A stretch of 64,000 nt of DNA from Uloborus plumipes (Eukaryota; Arthropoda; Arachnida; Araneae; Uloboridae). A program made the position numbers and the translations under genes. Every line of letters starts with the position of its first letter. Position 1 is the first letter of the stretch. This document shows positions 35,661-47,444 of this stretch, in pieces. The stretch spans positions 1 through 64,000 of the forward strand of contig JAXGGA010002867.1 of assembly GCA_038373865.1 (NCBI GenBank), in the 5' to 3' direction. The notes under the pieces were generated by a model that worked only from the letters and a program-made list of their open reading frames with translations, ran no database searches and was not told the origin of the DNA.

Positions 35661-37470
35661 ATATAATCTGTTAATTATATAACATCTGTTATAATGTGGA
35701 TACAAAAATGTATGCAATGATGTAACAAAATGATGTAGAGTCCTGAACTGACACAAGTCGGGAAAACTCGCCCGTTCATTTTACTCCCCCGTTTTTTTAC
35801 TGCTAGATGTTTTCTCGAGAAGAGACCCCATTATTTTAGTTTTAAAAAAGTGTTTTAAAGTGAAATAAAAGCTGACAATTACTGAAAAGTAGCCTCAATG
35901 ACTTGCATCATACTAGGATTGGCATCATGACTGAAAACATCCCAGGTGGATTTAAAAATCCATCTCTGGATTTGCCTGTGCTCTTGTTGGACGAATGTTC
36001 TGTTACACCTATGAATAGAAATGGTATTCAGCTAAATGACTATTTGTTGTATCATTGCATTAGTTTTTGGTGAAAATAGAAAAATAAAAAACTTTTGATA
36101 GTAGCCACAATGAATTTTCCTATCTCATAGAGCACACCAAAGACCCTTTAGAAAGTAAAAATCTTGGAATGAATGTCAAAAAAAGGTTTTTGTAGGTGTA
36201 CCCGTGGAAAAATCACTGCCTTTGTTTACTTGCTGTAAGTAGAAACTCATCACAATCAATGTTTAACCATCTATAGCTGTTAAAAGCAAAAAATTAATTT
36301 CTTTTATTAGTATTTTTTTTTTTACATCCAGGAAGCTCAAATACAATGTAATGTTACAAAAAATATTCACAGAAATTGCATGGAGATCCAAATGATTTCA
36401 AATTCATGTTGTTGGTCTGTATCCAATATTTCTTTTTTTTTAAATAAAAATATATCATAATTACTTTTAATGGTAATAAGTTGCAAGCATCTAGCATTTA
36501 GTTTTCTTTTTTTTTTTTCAAAAATGATTGATTTTATTTACTTGTGGATAAAATTGTGTTCACATCTAAATTGTTTCTATTTTACTCTCCTAAAAATATT
36601 TAATGAATTTCACTCCAGAGTTGGTTTGTTTGAACTATTCATTTATGCCAGTGAAATTTTTATGCAATATTCAAAATGGTACTTAGTTCAGATTTTACAG
36701 ATTTAAAAAATTATATCAGGAAGTATGCCTTCAAATGTTTGTGTGTCTTGTGTTCTGTGCCAGTTTTATTTTATACTGGTTTTGGCTGGCCAAGTAACTT
36801 CTTGTATATTTTATTTGTGTATAATTTGTCAATGTTAATTTATTACTTTGTGAATAAAGTACCTATTACAAAATATTGTTCTCAAATATATATATATAAA
36901 GAGCTCTGTAGAAAACAAAACTATGCAAAATTTGCATAAATATTTAGAACTGCTGTGTTTAATTTATGTGTATTGTTCCATGAAAAAATTGTGAATGACC
37001 GTGTCGCTCATTAATGCCAGAACATAGGAAGAACTGAACATCAATTTTTCCTTTGTAAACTGTTTGTACAAATAAACTGTGAATGAAGTAAACTTATACA
37101 GTTTACCAGTGATAATATTGTATGTCTTTTTAATAAAACGGTGTTAACTATCAGTTTTTTTATATTTTTTTTATTATTATTTGATTTATTTTTTTCATGC
37201 ATGAAAAAAATAATTACCATTTCGATTTCTCACCCAATCTTCTAATGGAAACTTAAATTTAGCATTAAAAAATGGCTTGTTAATACATAAGAGCAGATGA
37301 AGCTCTTAAATTTGGTGAGAATCATATTTAGAAAGGGGATGAGGGTAACAAGAGTAATGTAGAATTCGGGGGTCTGGGACAATCTGTTTCGAAACTTAAT
37401 TCACTAAAACTCTGCTTTAGGCCAACTTTGGTAGATAAAGGGCGGGGGGGGGGGCATGATCCCCTCCCCC
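35661..37470. other. AT-rich DNA, no genes recognised
   Basis: Several short frames (36470-36939) are AT-rich and hydrophobic by composition only. G/C homopolymer runs at 37442-37480 followed by ccccagatccgtgc may be a decayed hAT end. Confidence 0.4.
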
Positions 37471-38759
37471 CTCCCCAGATCCGTGCTTTGCAACAAGTAT
37501 AATAAGATGAAACTTCTTAAGTTGGGTAAATTAAAACATTGAATTATTTTAAACTGACAGCAAAAATAATATTAACTTGTAGCTATGTAAACAAGCTACT
37601 CTGGAAACGACCAAAATCTAGGGAGGGGGTCAATCCATTTCAAATCACCCAGTCAGTGTTGCTCAACATTTTTAATTTTCCTGATTCTTTTATCATGGAT
37701 TACCTATGGGTAGACATGAACAAAACTGCAATTGAAAAAAATTTACATGCTATATTTTTTATTTGGCAGCCATTTCAAAATGGCGATTTGGCAAATTTGA
37801 TAGAAAAACAGGGTTTGCGAAAAATTTTTTTGCCAAGTCGTTTTTAAAGATATCAAAATAATTTAAAAACCAGTGTGTTCAGCATAAAATTGCCTTTAAA
37901 TACACCTTCTTTGAATTTCCCTATCATGTAAGAAAGTTGGTCAAAATCTTTCTCCAAAAACTAGGAAAAAACGTAGAAATTGATAATTTTTAAGACCATA
38001 AATTTTTATGAAGGAAGGGAGACTCAGCAATATTATTTTATGTCTGTATTTGAGTACTCATAATACTAGCAGCAGCATAAGTTTTAGTCTTTAGAATGAA
38101 CTCCTTTTTTTTTCTACGGGTCTTCAAAAATGGCGGAAAACGCGAAAATGCCAATTTTCGTATCTGAAAAGGGACTGAATGAAAAAAAATGAAAATTGTA
38201 CAAAATGTTCTTAATACTAATAAGAATGTCTCACAAAAAAATTATGACTGAGACTCAACTGCGTTTTGAGTTATAGAGCTGCGAATTTCAGCAAAAACCC
38301 TACCTTTTTTTATGCATTTGTGCAATACTAAATTAGCAACTAAGGCTTAAAATTATGTTAACTGACAAAGTTAAATAATGCTGAAATATATAAGTTAACA
38401 ATGCACATTTAATTACATCTGTTTTTAAAAAATAATCGACAGTAGTACTAGTACTACCGTAAAACGAACTACCGTTCTTGAACTTACCCACATGTTTTAT
38501 GCACTACAATAGTGTAAACCAGTGGTTCTCAACGGGGGCAATACCACCCCCCGGCGGGCGGTGGAAAGATCTTGAGGGGTAGTGAACATGTTTTGGGCGG
38601 CATCGGGGTGGTGGACATATTTTGGGCAGTAAGTATATTTTGAAATTGGCTTGAGATTACATGTTTGAACGGGGGCAGTAAAAAACCCTTTTCTCATAGA
38701 TCGGTAATAGCTTAGGATAGCTCATAAATTTATATTCTGGGGATATCTTCTGAACTGAT

Positions 38760-39230
38760 GCTTTTCCTAACGCCATCAAAGATAGCCCAAAATTCGTCAA
38801 TATCACTTAAATTTCAGAAACGTTTTTGGAGGTGTGTCCTCACTTTCATAGCGTAACTATCTAAAACAGCTTAAAGTTGTGTTTTGATGATGTCAATTTG
38901 AAAATTGTTCCAAGATTTGTCCTAAATCCCTCACCCGTCCCTAAACACCTAACTTAGATAGCCAAAAAAAAAAAAAAGCTTAAAACTGCGTTTTGAATAT
39001 TTCAACTTTTAAAAGACTTGCGGCGTTAAAGTTCCAGAACCACCTATCTCTTTCTCAAACACAACCACGAATAGCTTAAAATTTCGTTTTTTTGTTGAAG
39101 AGCTATGGAAATCTTCATTCTAAAAGACAGTCTAATAATACGGAAGGGAATCTCGAACTACTTTCCTACTCTGTCTCCAATCATGACCAAACAGAGCCTA
39201 AAATTGGGTTTTTAGGAAGTCAGTTGCTTA
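38760..39230 (+). repeat. Degenerate tandem repeat inside a hAT element
   Basis: A motif like atagc-ttaaaa-t-gcgttttt recurs at about 38776, 38866, 38957, 39070 and 39195 with spacing of about 90-125 bp and strong divergence. It suggests an old tandem array in the element's interior. Confidence 0.45.
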
Positions 39231-39374
39231 AAATTCACCAGAGAGTCACCAGACTTGACCGACTTTTTGTGTTTGAGCATCGTCTTAACAACACTAAGGG
39301 AAAGTTGTTTTTCAGAGTGCAATGTGAAAAAAATTCTGGAGAAAACTCCCAAACCTTAACCATTCCCTCAACAC

Positions 39375-40772
39375 CAGGGTTGCCAGACGTCCCGGATTTC
39401 AAGGGACAGTCCCGTTTCTTGAAATATTGTCCCGGGGAACCTTGATACGGGACGGCTAAAGTCCCGTATTCTGACTAGAAGCAGCATTTTATAAAATGAA
39501 ACATTATTTTCAGAAAAAATAGAGTAAAACAAGAAATGTAAAATAGAGTGATAAGAAAATTGATTGAATTATAATATTTTCCTGTTCTGAAGTAATATTA
39601 GTGTTCTATTCATTTGGAGCAGAAATTATTGTGACAATCAACAAACCTTCATTGTAAAAGTGGTGTATTTCCTTGTAAATGATTTTACTATGCCTTATGA
39701 TATAAAAAGCCCTTCTCAATTTTTCAAGAAATATATGTCTTCAGCTACTATTAGTCACTAGATTTTTTTTTTTTTTTTTTTGAATCAATCAATTTCAATC
39801 TTTTGAAATTTGCTTCGCTTCGCTTTTATACCAAAGATGTAGCTAAATGTTATTCCATTTAGCAAACAAATGCGCGTTTTAAAAACTTGAAGATGCATAA
39901 TTTTTACAATGAGCGACAAAAATATAAATTACAGTGAGTATTATGGCATCCTAAAGACCATCAAAACTTAGAATTATTGCAGCAGTAAAATCTAGTAGCA
40001 AATATGATTTAAAATAAAGGAATTTTCCGAGGTTATATAACAATAATTATCATGTTCTAATATTGACAAAACTGTACAGTTTTTCCCAAAAAATATTGAA
40101 TACTGATTTTTTAAATTTGTTTTAGGTTAACTTCTTATAGTGAGTTCAAATAGTAAGGTTTAATTCTGCCTACTCAATTGTAATCAAAATTTTTGTTAAT
40201 GACTCCTTAAAATTATTTTGAGCTAAAATTTCCCCATTGGTTCGTCTAGTTTTTTGAAAAAGTACATACTAAACATTAGTCATCAGTAGAAGCGACTATT
40301 ATATCTCTCACGCAAGACAAGCCCGTCATTTGGGACATCAGGACGGGTGGTCAATGTCCTCCCATCTGGTTTTGGAAATTAATGTACTTACATATAAATG
40401 GGCGTGGATGTTGCTTTTTTTTTTGGTATAATTTACATTGAAATTTGGTATAATTTACCTCCCCCCCCCCCCAACCGGCAAAATTTGAAATGACGGGCCT
40501 GCGTCATGAACACGGAAATACGAATTTTCACAATAATTAGTGGAAAACCTTTCCTACCAATATTCATGACAAAAAATAACCATGTAATGGTAAAAAATGA
40601 ATTTTTTATTCATATGATCATTGTGTTCTTTTTTCTTCGTTTAAATTTGTGAGAAACGTTTAATATCAAAGTCAAGGTTGCAAAAATTCGAACTTTAGAC
40701 TTCATCTCTCAATCTCCCCCCCCCCCCCAAGAGCCTGTCCCGTATTTACAGTTCTTAAATCTGGCAACCCTG
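39375..40772. mobile_element. hAT transposon nested in the hAT at 38520-41006
   Basis: Ends cagggttgccagacgtcccg and aatctggcaaccctg; exact 8-bp TSD ctcaacac at 39367-39374 and 40773-40780. Length 1398 bp, non-coding. Subterminal cccg-rich motifs (tcccgtttcttgaaat, gtcccgtatt) recur near both ends. Confidence 0.92.
40318..40501. mobile_element. Small TIR element nested in the inner hAT
   Basis: Ends caagcccgtcatttgggaca and gaaatgacgggcctg are inverted repeats about 184 bp apart. The flanks do not show a clean 8-bp TSD, so it may be an internal feature of the host hAT rather than a separate insertion. Confidence 0.5.
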
Positions 40773-41060
40773 CTCAACACTGACAAACATAGTTTAAATT
40801 CAGGTTTTTGATTCAAATTTGGAGTATAAGTTTTTTTACCGTATAGTAATTTTAGAACTATCTGTCTACCGGGCAAAATTATGGAGTTAAACCGGCCAAA
40901 AAAAAACTGCTTCACCTTCCAGTTTCACGCCCATCCGCAAAGGGGGCGTTAATAACATTTTCAGTCTTAAAGGGGGCGGTAGCTGTAAAAAGGTTGAAAA
41001 CCACTGGTGTAAACTATTACACACATTAATGTTTTTTAAATATACTTTTGTGTTCAACTC

Positions 41061-41495
41061 TTAACTACTTGCCAGCTGTTTTTTGGTTAAAGAGTTGAGC
41101 AAACATGATATTTCATTGCACAGTTTATCAGTTATGTTGTGTGTTCTTCCAGGAAACGTTGTGAGTTCCAATGAAGTAACTTTACGTACTACTTTCTTTG
41201 CGGGTACCCACGCAGTATCATTTTTTGACACTTTAAAGGCAGATTTTGGTCCAGAAGAGTGAAAGAAATGCACCGAAATATCATTGTTAGCTTCACTTTT
41301 GTCGCCAACTTTTTCTATCCACAATTTCTCATCATATATACAAGCAACAAAGTCATTATTTGGGAATGACGACACATTTGTAAACAATATTGCATTCTGA
41401 TGATCATCAAAGCTCAAGATTGTGGAAGTAACAAAGCACCTGATTTGATTGTTCTTTAAGGAAACATATATGTGATAACCTCTTGTACCTTTCAC
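41061..41495 (-). pseudogene. Foldback F2 cargo ORF, left-arm copy, unknown family
   Basis: A 144-residue frame whose central part has the pattern F-V-A-C-I-Y-D-E-K at about 51-59, then a lysine-valine turn, S-E-A-N-N-D-I-S-V-H-F-F-H at about 67-79, G-P-K-S-A-F at about 82-87, and D-T-A-W-V-P at about 93-98. The spacing of aromatic, Gly-Pro and Trp-Val-Pro residues looks like a small beta-rich domain. The right-arm copy (41659-41883) preserves the same residues with W-W in place of L-W and then loses frame. Conservation of protein pattern in both arms implies it was coding before the palindrome formed. I do not recognise the family, and no start context or expression evidence is visible. Confidence 0.5.
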
Positions 41496-41658
41496 TGTTA
41501 AACAAAATATATGTATGTTTCTTCAGCTGTAATTGAGCGAATGGAAAACACACTGACTGAAAGATTTGAATATTGTTTAACAGTGAAAGATACAAGGTTA
41601 TCGCACATATGTTCCCTTAAATAACAATCAAATCAGGTGCTTTGTTACTTCCACAGAC

Positions 41659-41960
41659 TTGAACTTTGATGATCATCAGACTTCAATACTATTTACAAAT
41701 GTGTCGTCATTCACAAATAATGACTTTGTTGCCTGTATATACGATGAGAAGTGGTGGATGGGAAAAGTTAAAGACAAAAGTGAAGCTAACAATGATATTT
41801 TGGTGCTTTTCATCCTTCTGGACCAAAAACTGCCTTTCAACTGTCAAAAAATGATACTGCGTGGGTACCCGCAAAGAAAATAGTACCTAAGGTTACTTCA
41901 TTGGAACTCAAAACTTTTTCTGGAAGAACACACAACATAACTGATAAAACTGTGTAATAA
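41659..41960 (+). pseudogene. Foldback F2 cargo ORF, right-arm copy, frameshifted
   Basis: Inverted duplicate of the minus-strand frame at 41495-41061. It is recognisable from D-D-H-Q-T-S-I-L-F-T-N-V-S-S-F through Y-D-E-K-W-W-M-G-K-V to S-E-A-N-N-D-I. The frame then shifts near 41800 (the F-F-H-S-S-G-P counterpart continues in another frame), and a stop follows at 41881-41883. The homologous nucleotide sequence continues to about 41960. Confidence 0.5.
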
Positions 41961-42971
41961 AATATCACGTTTGTTCAACTTTTTAACCAAAATTACAGCT
42001 GGCTAAAATTTAATAGTTGAACACAAAAGTATATTTAAAAAACATCAATGTGTGTAATAATTTACACCCTTGTAATGCATAAAACATATGGGTAAGTTCA
42101 AGAATGGTAGTTAATTTTACGGCAGTACTAGTACTACTGTCGATTATTTTTTAAAAACTGATGTAATTAAAAGTACATTGTTAACTTATATATTTCAGCA
42201 TTATTTAACTTTGTCAGTTAAGATAATTTTAAGCCTTAGTTGCTAATTTAGCATTGCACGAGTGTATAAAAAAAGGTAGGGTTTTTGTTGAAATTCGCAG
42301 CTCTATAACTCAAAACGCAGTTGAGTCTCAGTCATAATTTTTTGTGAGATATTCTTATTAGTATTAAGAACATTTTATGTACAATTTTCATTTTTTTTTC
42401 ATTCAGTCCCTTTTCAGATATTGACCTACGAAAATTGGCATTTTCGCGTTTTCCGCCATTTTTGAAGACCCGTAGAAAAAAAAGGAGTTCATTCTAAAGA
42501 CTAAAACTTATGCTGCTGGTAGTATTATGAGTACTCAAATACAGACATAAAATAATATTGCTGAGTCTCCCTTCCTTCATAAAAATTTATGGTCTTAAAA
42601 ATTACCAATTTCTACGTTTTTTCCTAGTTTTTGGAGAAAGATTTTGACCAACTTTCTTACATGATAGGGAAATTCAAAGGTGTAGTTAAAGGTAATTTTA
42701 TGCTGAACACACTGGTTTTTAAATTATTTTGATATCTTTAAAAACGACTTGGCAATAAAATTTTTCGCAAACCCTGTTTTTCTATCAAATTTGCCAAATC
42801 GCCATTTTGAAATGGCCGCCAAATAAAAAATATAGCATGTGAATTTTTTTCAATTGCAGTTTTGTTCATGTCTACCCATTAGTAATCCATGATAAAAGAA
42901 TCAGGAAAATTAAAAATGTTGAGCAACAAATTTTATTCATAGTGGGTGATTTGAAATGGATTGACCCGCGG

Positions 42972-44150
42972 TTAGAATCTTTTATGTAACTTTTGATTCT
43001 GTTTCTAAAATATATACGTCTTTGCATAGGGTTACATATTTGTTAGTTTAAGGGTCTAGATATTTACATAATGTGAGCTATTATTTATTCAAATCAAATT
43101 CAGCACAGTGCAGCATAGCTTATTAGGGTCCTTGCACCATAAACACCAATAAACCCAACCAAATTCAAAACGTCTTTTTCAGTTCACAATATAATTTATC
43201 AGAAACTAACTCTTTTATTACGTACTGATTGGGATTTGGACACTCAAAATCAACGGTCAAATTATTACATTATGTCGACCAGAAAATTTTGTCAATGTAT
43301 GAGAATGAAGTTTTAAAACATATAACAATATCTCCTGTGCAATACAATTTCCGTTGTTGCTTATGACTTCTTGCCAGAATAGCAATTTACATATCTCATA
43401 TTTGAAAGATGCCATGCCTCTAAAGTTGCTCTTTTTTTTTTCTCCCAATTTGCGCAAGCAAAAAGTTTTTAAAAGAATGAGTGAAAATCAGAGTAAGATC
43501 TTTGAAATTGAGTAAAAAGCGACAGTGTTCAACAGGAAGCAATACTGCATCTTACAGTGGCGTCGATAAAGGGAGGATGGGGATAACCCCTCCCTCGCCT
43601 GAAACGTTGAGAGAAACAAACTAAGGAGAAAACCTTGAAAGTATTTTTTCTTTGGGAAAGAAAAAAAAATAAGATTTTCATGTGAATATCATATTGTAAC
43701 AGGCATCACTGCCCGTCCTCCCCCAGTACCATTAAAGATTACCTAAAATATTGTTTTTATGACAGCAGAGTACGTGTCCCTAAGCCAGAGTATGTTTATA
43801 AAGCTTACCAGTTTTGTTGCTTTTTAGTATTTATAAAAACCAACTTTTTAAAAAATAAAATTTTTCAAGAAATCTAGAACAACTACTACTGAAATTGCAA
43901 TGTTATGAATCAAGTACATTATGTTACTTTAAAAATTTTCCTTTTGCACATAATATTTGTTTAGAATCAAATGATTCTTGACTAAACAATCCCCTACTTT
44001 GTAGATGGATCTTCAGTAGAGAAAGATGGATACTTCAGAAATACTTCAGTGTATGTAAATGCATGTGTAGTCAATTTCAGAAAACAGTACATTATACAAT
44101 TATTTATTAATCTGTAGTTGAGTACACTGAATGATTAGCATAGAAATTGA
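42972..44150. other. Unassigned DNA with a solo hAT-like end
   Basis: A hAT-like start (cagtggcgtcgataaaggga) lies at about 43556 and a C-rich partner-like patch at about 43710, but no matching inverted end was found. Otherwise AT-rich and empty. Confidence 0.35.
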
Positions 44151-45195
44151 AAAGTTAAAAAAAATTACATTTATTAGGAATTTTTTGTGTGTATACTTCT
44201 GTTAAACAGAACACAATGAAATGATATTTTTCTTGTACAACATCATAAAAAAACATCCACATTTAGTTACTACAGAATGCAGTATTTACTTTTTTCTTTA
44301 AAATAATTCAATACATAATGATCATAACATTAAAAACAATGCAAAGAATTTTTGATACATGTTCTTTACAGCTGGCAACACAATCATTGAAATATGAATG
44401 AATGACATGAAAAATGGCCATATGTTCCATAGTAAAATTTCCTTATTCTTTATAGAATATTCTTTTATAATATTCGAAGATTCAGGTAAATAAAACATTA
44501 AAAATCTACATTAAGTGTAAAAAAAGTTATTTTTATCTCTTTCAAAAATACATTTAAAAATTACTTTACATAGATAAGCATTAAAGTATTTTGATTTAAA
44601 AATATTAACAACTTTATCCACTTTTGAGTGTTAAATGAGATATTGAGATGCAAAAACATTGCAGCTGATTAAAATACTTGTGAGCTCCACAAAAGTTGAG
44701 GTTTAAAATTCAAACACACGAAAACTAAAAATGCATCCTGGAAAGGATACAAGCATAAAAATTAAAGAAAAAAAAATTGCAGAAAAAAAATCTGCAATAT
44801 TTGCGTACTTTAAAAACCTCAAAAAACATATGTATACATAAATATATTTATATAAAATGAAACTGACAAGTAAATATAGTTTTAAATCTTAAAGGAACAA
44901 AATTATACATTCATTTATCAAGCACAAGTGATTGAAAAAATTTACATATGAGACTGAAAGCATGGTGATGGGCCAAGCCGACTCCTTTAACTTGAAAATG
45001 TTACATAGCAGCACACAAGACAATCCTTTAACAGCAATATTCATTTGAAATACACATAGTATAAGAATATCATCCAGTGACCTACAGATCAGTGGTCACT
45101 AAAGCTCATGCAACTTAATGAGGGCAACAAAAGTAGTCCATACTTGGGTTCTGCTATGTAGTTCATACTTATGAAAAATGCATATCAATGCATAT
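44150..45195 (-). other. Putative 3' UTR of the SWIB-domain gene
   Basis: Follows the TAA stop (45196-45198) on the minus strand. Candidate poly(A) signals (aataaa, read as tttatt on the plus strand) occur at 44170-44175 and 44103-44108. The stretch is free of recognisable transposons, unlike the introns. Confidence 0.4.
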
Positions 45196-45260
45196 TTATA
45201 TGTCTTTTATATGATGCTTTAAATATTTCATCATCCCGAAAAGACGAATTCGTTGCCTCC
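45196..45260 (-). CDS. SWIB-domain gene, last coding exon
   Basis: Acceptor ttgttccag precedes the exon. Its first two bases complete a Gly codon begun in the previous exon, then R-Q-R-I-R-L-F-G-M-M-K-Y-L-K-H-H-I-K-D-I and TAA. This matches the C-terminal helix of SWIB domains (F-G-x-K-R-x-R-x-F-x-M-x-K-Y-L-K). The other two frames are also open for some distance, but only this one is in phase with the donor at 53010 and fits the family. The 3' UTR follows toward 44150. Confidence 0.85.
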
Positions 45261-45583
45261 CTGGAACAAAAATAAAAAAGTACAATGATTACCTCTATAG
45301 GTATACCTAATATTTGTCACATTCTTTTAAGTTTTCACAAAACATTGGATACTGGAGTCATTCCATGTCAAGTCACACACTTTTCGAGTGAGTAGTCTCA
45401 GATTGCTACAGTATTTTGCAGGTACATTCTCACTTACTATGAGGTATATTAATAGCAAATTTTAATCCTCTAGCTGTTGTAATTTTTTCGATGTGAGGGA
45501 TTAAAATTTTAATGTCTTGCTCCTACGTGCAGCTCATACTTGACTGACCATAAATACAACTACCAATCAAGTTAGATGCTTAA

Positions 45584-45797
45584 CCCATTAATATCTGATT
45601 TTTTTTTCCAAAGATACTTTGTGTACTGGTTACACGGCTACATAACACACTTTACAATGGTTATGTGTTGCAATCTGTTAGTATGAATTGAAACAATACC
45701 AAAGTAATAATTGAACACTATTTGGTTGAAATGTTCATTTTTGGTAAATTCAAACAATTTTTGGACCGTCCCTAAAGGGACGCTAGGCATTGATGGA
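45584..45797. mobile_element. Short TTAA-flanked TIR element in the F3 left arm
   Basis: TTAA at 45580-45583 and 45798-45801 flanks ends cccattaatatctg and ggcattgatgga, which are imperfect inverted repeats. The right F3 arm has no counterpart, so this insertion post-dates the palindrome. The termini resemble element B at 17995-18634. Confidence 0.6.
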
Positions 45798-46954
45798 TTA
45801 AACTTTATACATTTTGAAAGCTTAGATTATACGCTTCAAAATGATATATTACATGACACAAAAATAAAATTTTAAATTTTGAAGTTAATTCAAATTGACC
45901 TTTGACCTTGAATATCTTTGAAGGTTATTATTTTAAAAATCTGAAAAAAATATATTTTGTGCATACTATTGTCCTTTTTTTTGTGCTAAGTGTCAAGTTG
46001 GGACAGCAATCGAATCAGATTTTATTTAAACTTCACTGTCGCTCTGTACGGCCAAAAATCAAATATCATCAAGTATTTGTGCCCAAATGCGTTATGATCA
46101 TAAAGATAATCATCATTAAAAGATTGAAACAATCAGTCAACCTTAAAAACAATAAGAAGATTGAGTTTATAAAGCACTAGCTGCATGGGATGGCGTTGCA
46201 CGGGCTACCTTAGAAATGTAAGAGATGTCAAGTGACGCATCCGCTTTCGGTGGGACAATAAACTCGCCAACACGGCGCGAAATTACAAAATGATAAGCTT
46301 CGCAGCACATTTGTCTTCAATACAGTTGCGCCGGCTCAAACTTCGCCAAATCAAAGTAGCCAGGCCTCGCGCGATAAACAACATGGCTGCGTTGTATTGC
46401 GTCATTATGTTTGCAAACTAGTCCAGATATGAACGGCTTACTGCACATTTGATGAAAATTTCAATTTATGCTGTATGCTGTAATTCGTAACATGCACACT
46501 ACGGTACGTCACCTTGTTCTGAGAAGAAAAAAGCCACGATGTGCGCTGTCATAAATACACTGCAAAAGAACTTTAAATTGCAGACATTTGAAGTAACTCG
46601 GATTTTTCATATTTAAATGTTGATAACAATCAGTGAATCCTAGAAGGCTTTATTCGCTCAAGTGGGAAACTGTATCATTATATATGGGGAAATAAGTTTG
46701 AATAAGACTTCAAATCCGTCTTGATTTTAATCCTTTTTTTTTTTTTTTTTTGTGAGTGCTAATACTTAAAATAATTTTTGTAGAATTGCTAAAATAGTTT
46801 CAAAAAAAGCGATTAAAGTTGCATTTTTCAAATAGAAATAAACACAAACACAATAATTAAAAGACAATCAAAAACAGGCACTGATCTGGTTATTATGTTC
46901 CATTCAATTTCTAATACAGAGCACATAACCTAACTTTGCCTACCTAAATCTTGA

Positions 46955-47025
46955 GGCATATTGGCTCAGTGGGCAGAGCACAGGTCTTGCATTTGCGAGG
47001 TCCGTGGTTTTGGACTCGGGTCGCC
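46955..47025 (+). repeat. tRNA-derived sequence (pseudo-tRNA or SINE head)
   Basis: Has an A-box-like tggctcagtgg, a good D stem (gctc/gagc), an alanine-like loop ttgcatt and a degenerate B box (ggttttggactc), followed by a T run. The anticodon, T and acceptor stems pair poorly, so it is not a functional tRNA. It lies in the unpaired centre of foldback F3. Confidence 0.6.
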
Positions 47026-47417
47026 ATTTTTTTTTTGAGCTTTTATTTTTAACTTACGGTTATTTTCTATGTGTCTTAGTTTTTAACTTTTAAATTATAA
47101 AAGTAATTTAGCTCCCTGAAAAAAGGCATGTTTAATAATGATTGCTAATTTTTAGTATTTTGTTCTTTTGATTTTCAAAAAAGAGTAAACTTTCATTAAT
47201 TTTCACTGTTTAAAACATTTTTAAAAAAATACTCTTTATGAGGAATATACCTTTTTTATTACAAATGTTTTCAAAATGCCTGCTTGTTATAATTTTTTTT
47301 TCATGCTTAAAAAATAATGTAATGCATTAAACTAACTAGTATTATTTTCCATCAATGAATTTAAAATAATTATGTGCCTAAAAGTGTGAAAGAAAAATAT
47401 TTTTCCTCTTCACAGCG

Positions 47418-47444
47418 TTTTATTTATTTATTTATTTATTTTTT
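47418..47444. repeat. (TTTA)n microsatellite
   Basis: Tandem four-base units inside F3's centre. Confidence 0.9.

Larger units (their letters stand above)
38520..41006. mobile_element. hAT transposon inserted in foldback F2
   Basis: Ends are cagtggttctcaacgggggc and ttgaaaaccactg, with an exact 8-bp TSD gtgtaaac at 38512-38519 and 41007-41014. CAGTGGTTCTCAA is a classic hAT terminus. The copy includes a second hAT at 39375-40772. No transposase frame; the 117-codon frame at 39092-39445 crosses the inner element's boundary and is not a gene. Confidence 0.92.
37627..42967. mobile_element. Foldback element F2 (5.3 kb with insertions)
   Basis: Starts gggtcaatccatttcaaatc and ends with its exact complement over about 22 bp. 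The flanks gagg (37623-37626) and gcgg (42968-42971) may be a 4-bp TSD with one mismatch. The left arm is 37627-38519 plus 41015 to about 41500, split by the hAT insertion 38520-41006. The right arm is about 41590-42967. Without the insertion the arms are each about 1.38 kb around a loop of about 90 bp. Both arms carry a related open frame (41495-41061 minus; 41659 onward plus). Confidence 0.85.

Noticed and set aside
39092..39445. 117-codon plus-strand frame
   Set aside because: Runs across the boundary of the nested hAT at 39375, so it cannot be an inherited gene.
41407..41595. Additional frame near the F2 loop
   Set aside because: Spans the palindrome centre in a different frame from the conserved cargo; artefact of the inverted structure.
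45196..45260. Joining exon 55491-55550 directly to 45260 in phase 0, giving a tail G-G-N-E-F-V-F-S-G
   Set aside because: Inserting the exon at 53065-53011 gives the expected SWIB middle segment and puts the last exon in the frame R-Q-R-I-R-L-F-G-M-M-K, which fits the family.
46955..47025. Functional tRNA-Ala
   Set aside because: The anticodon, T and acceptor stems do not pair and the B box is degenerate.
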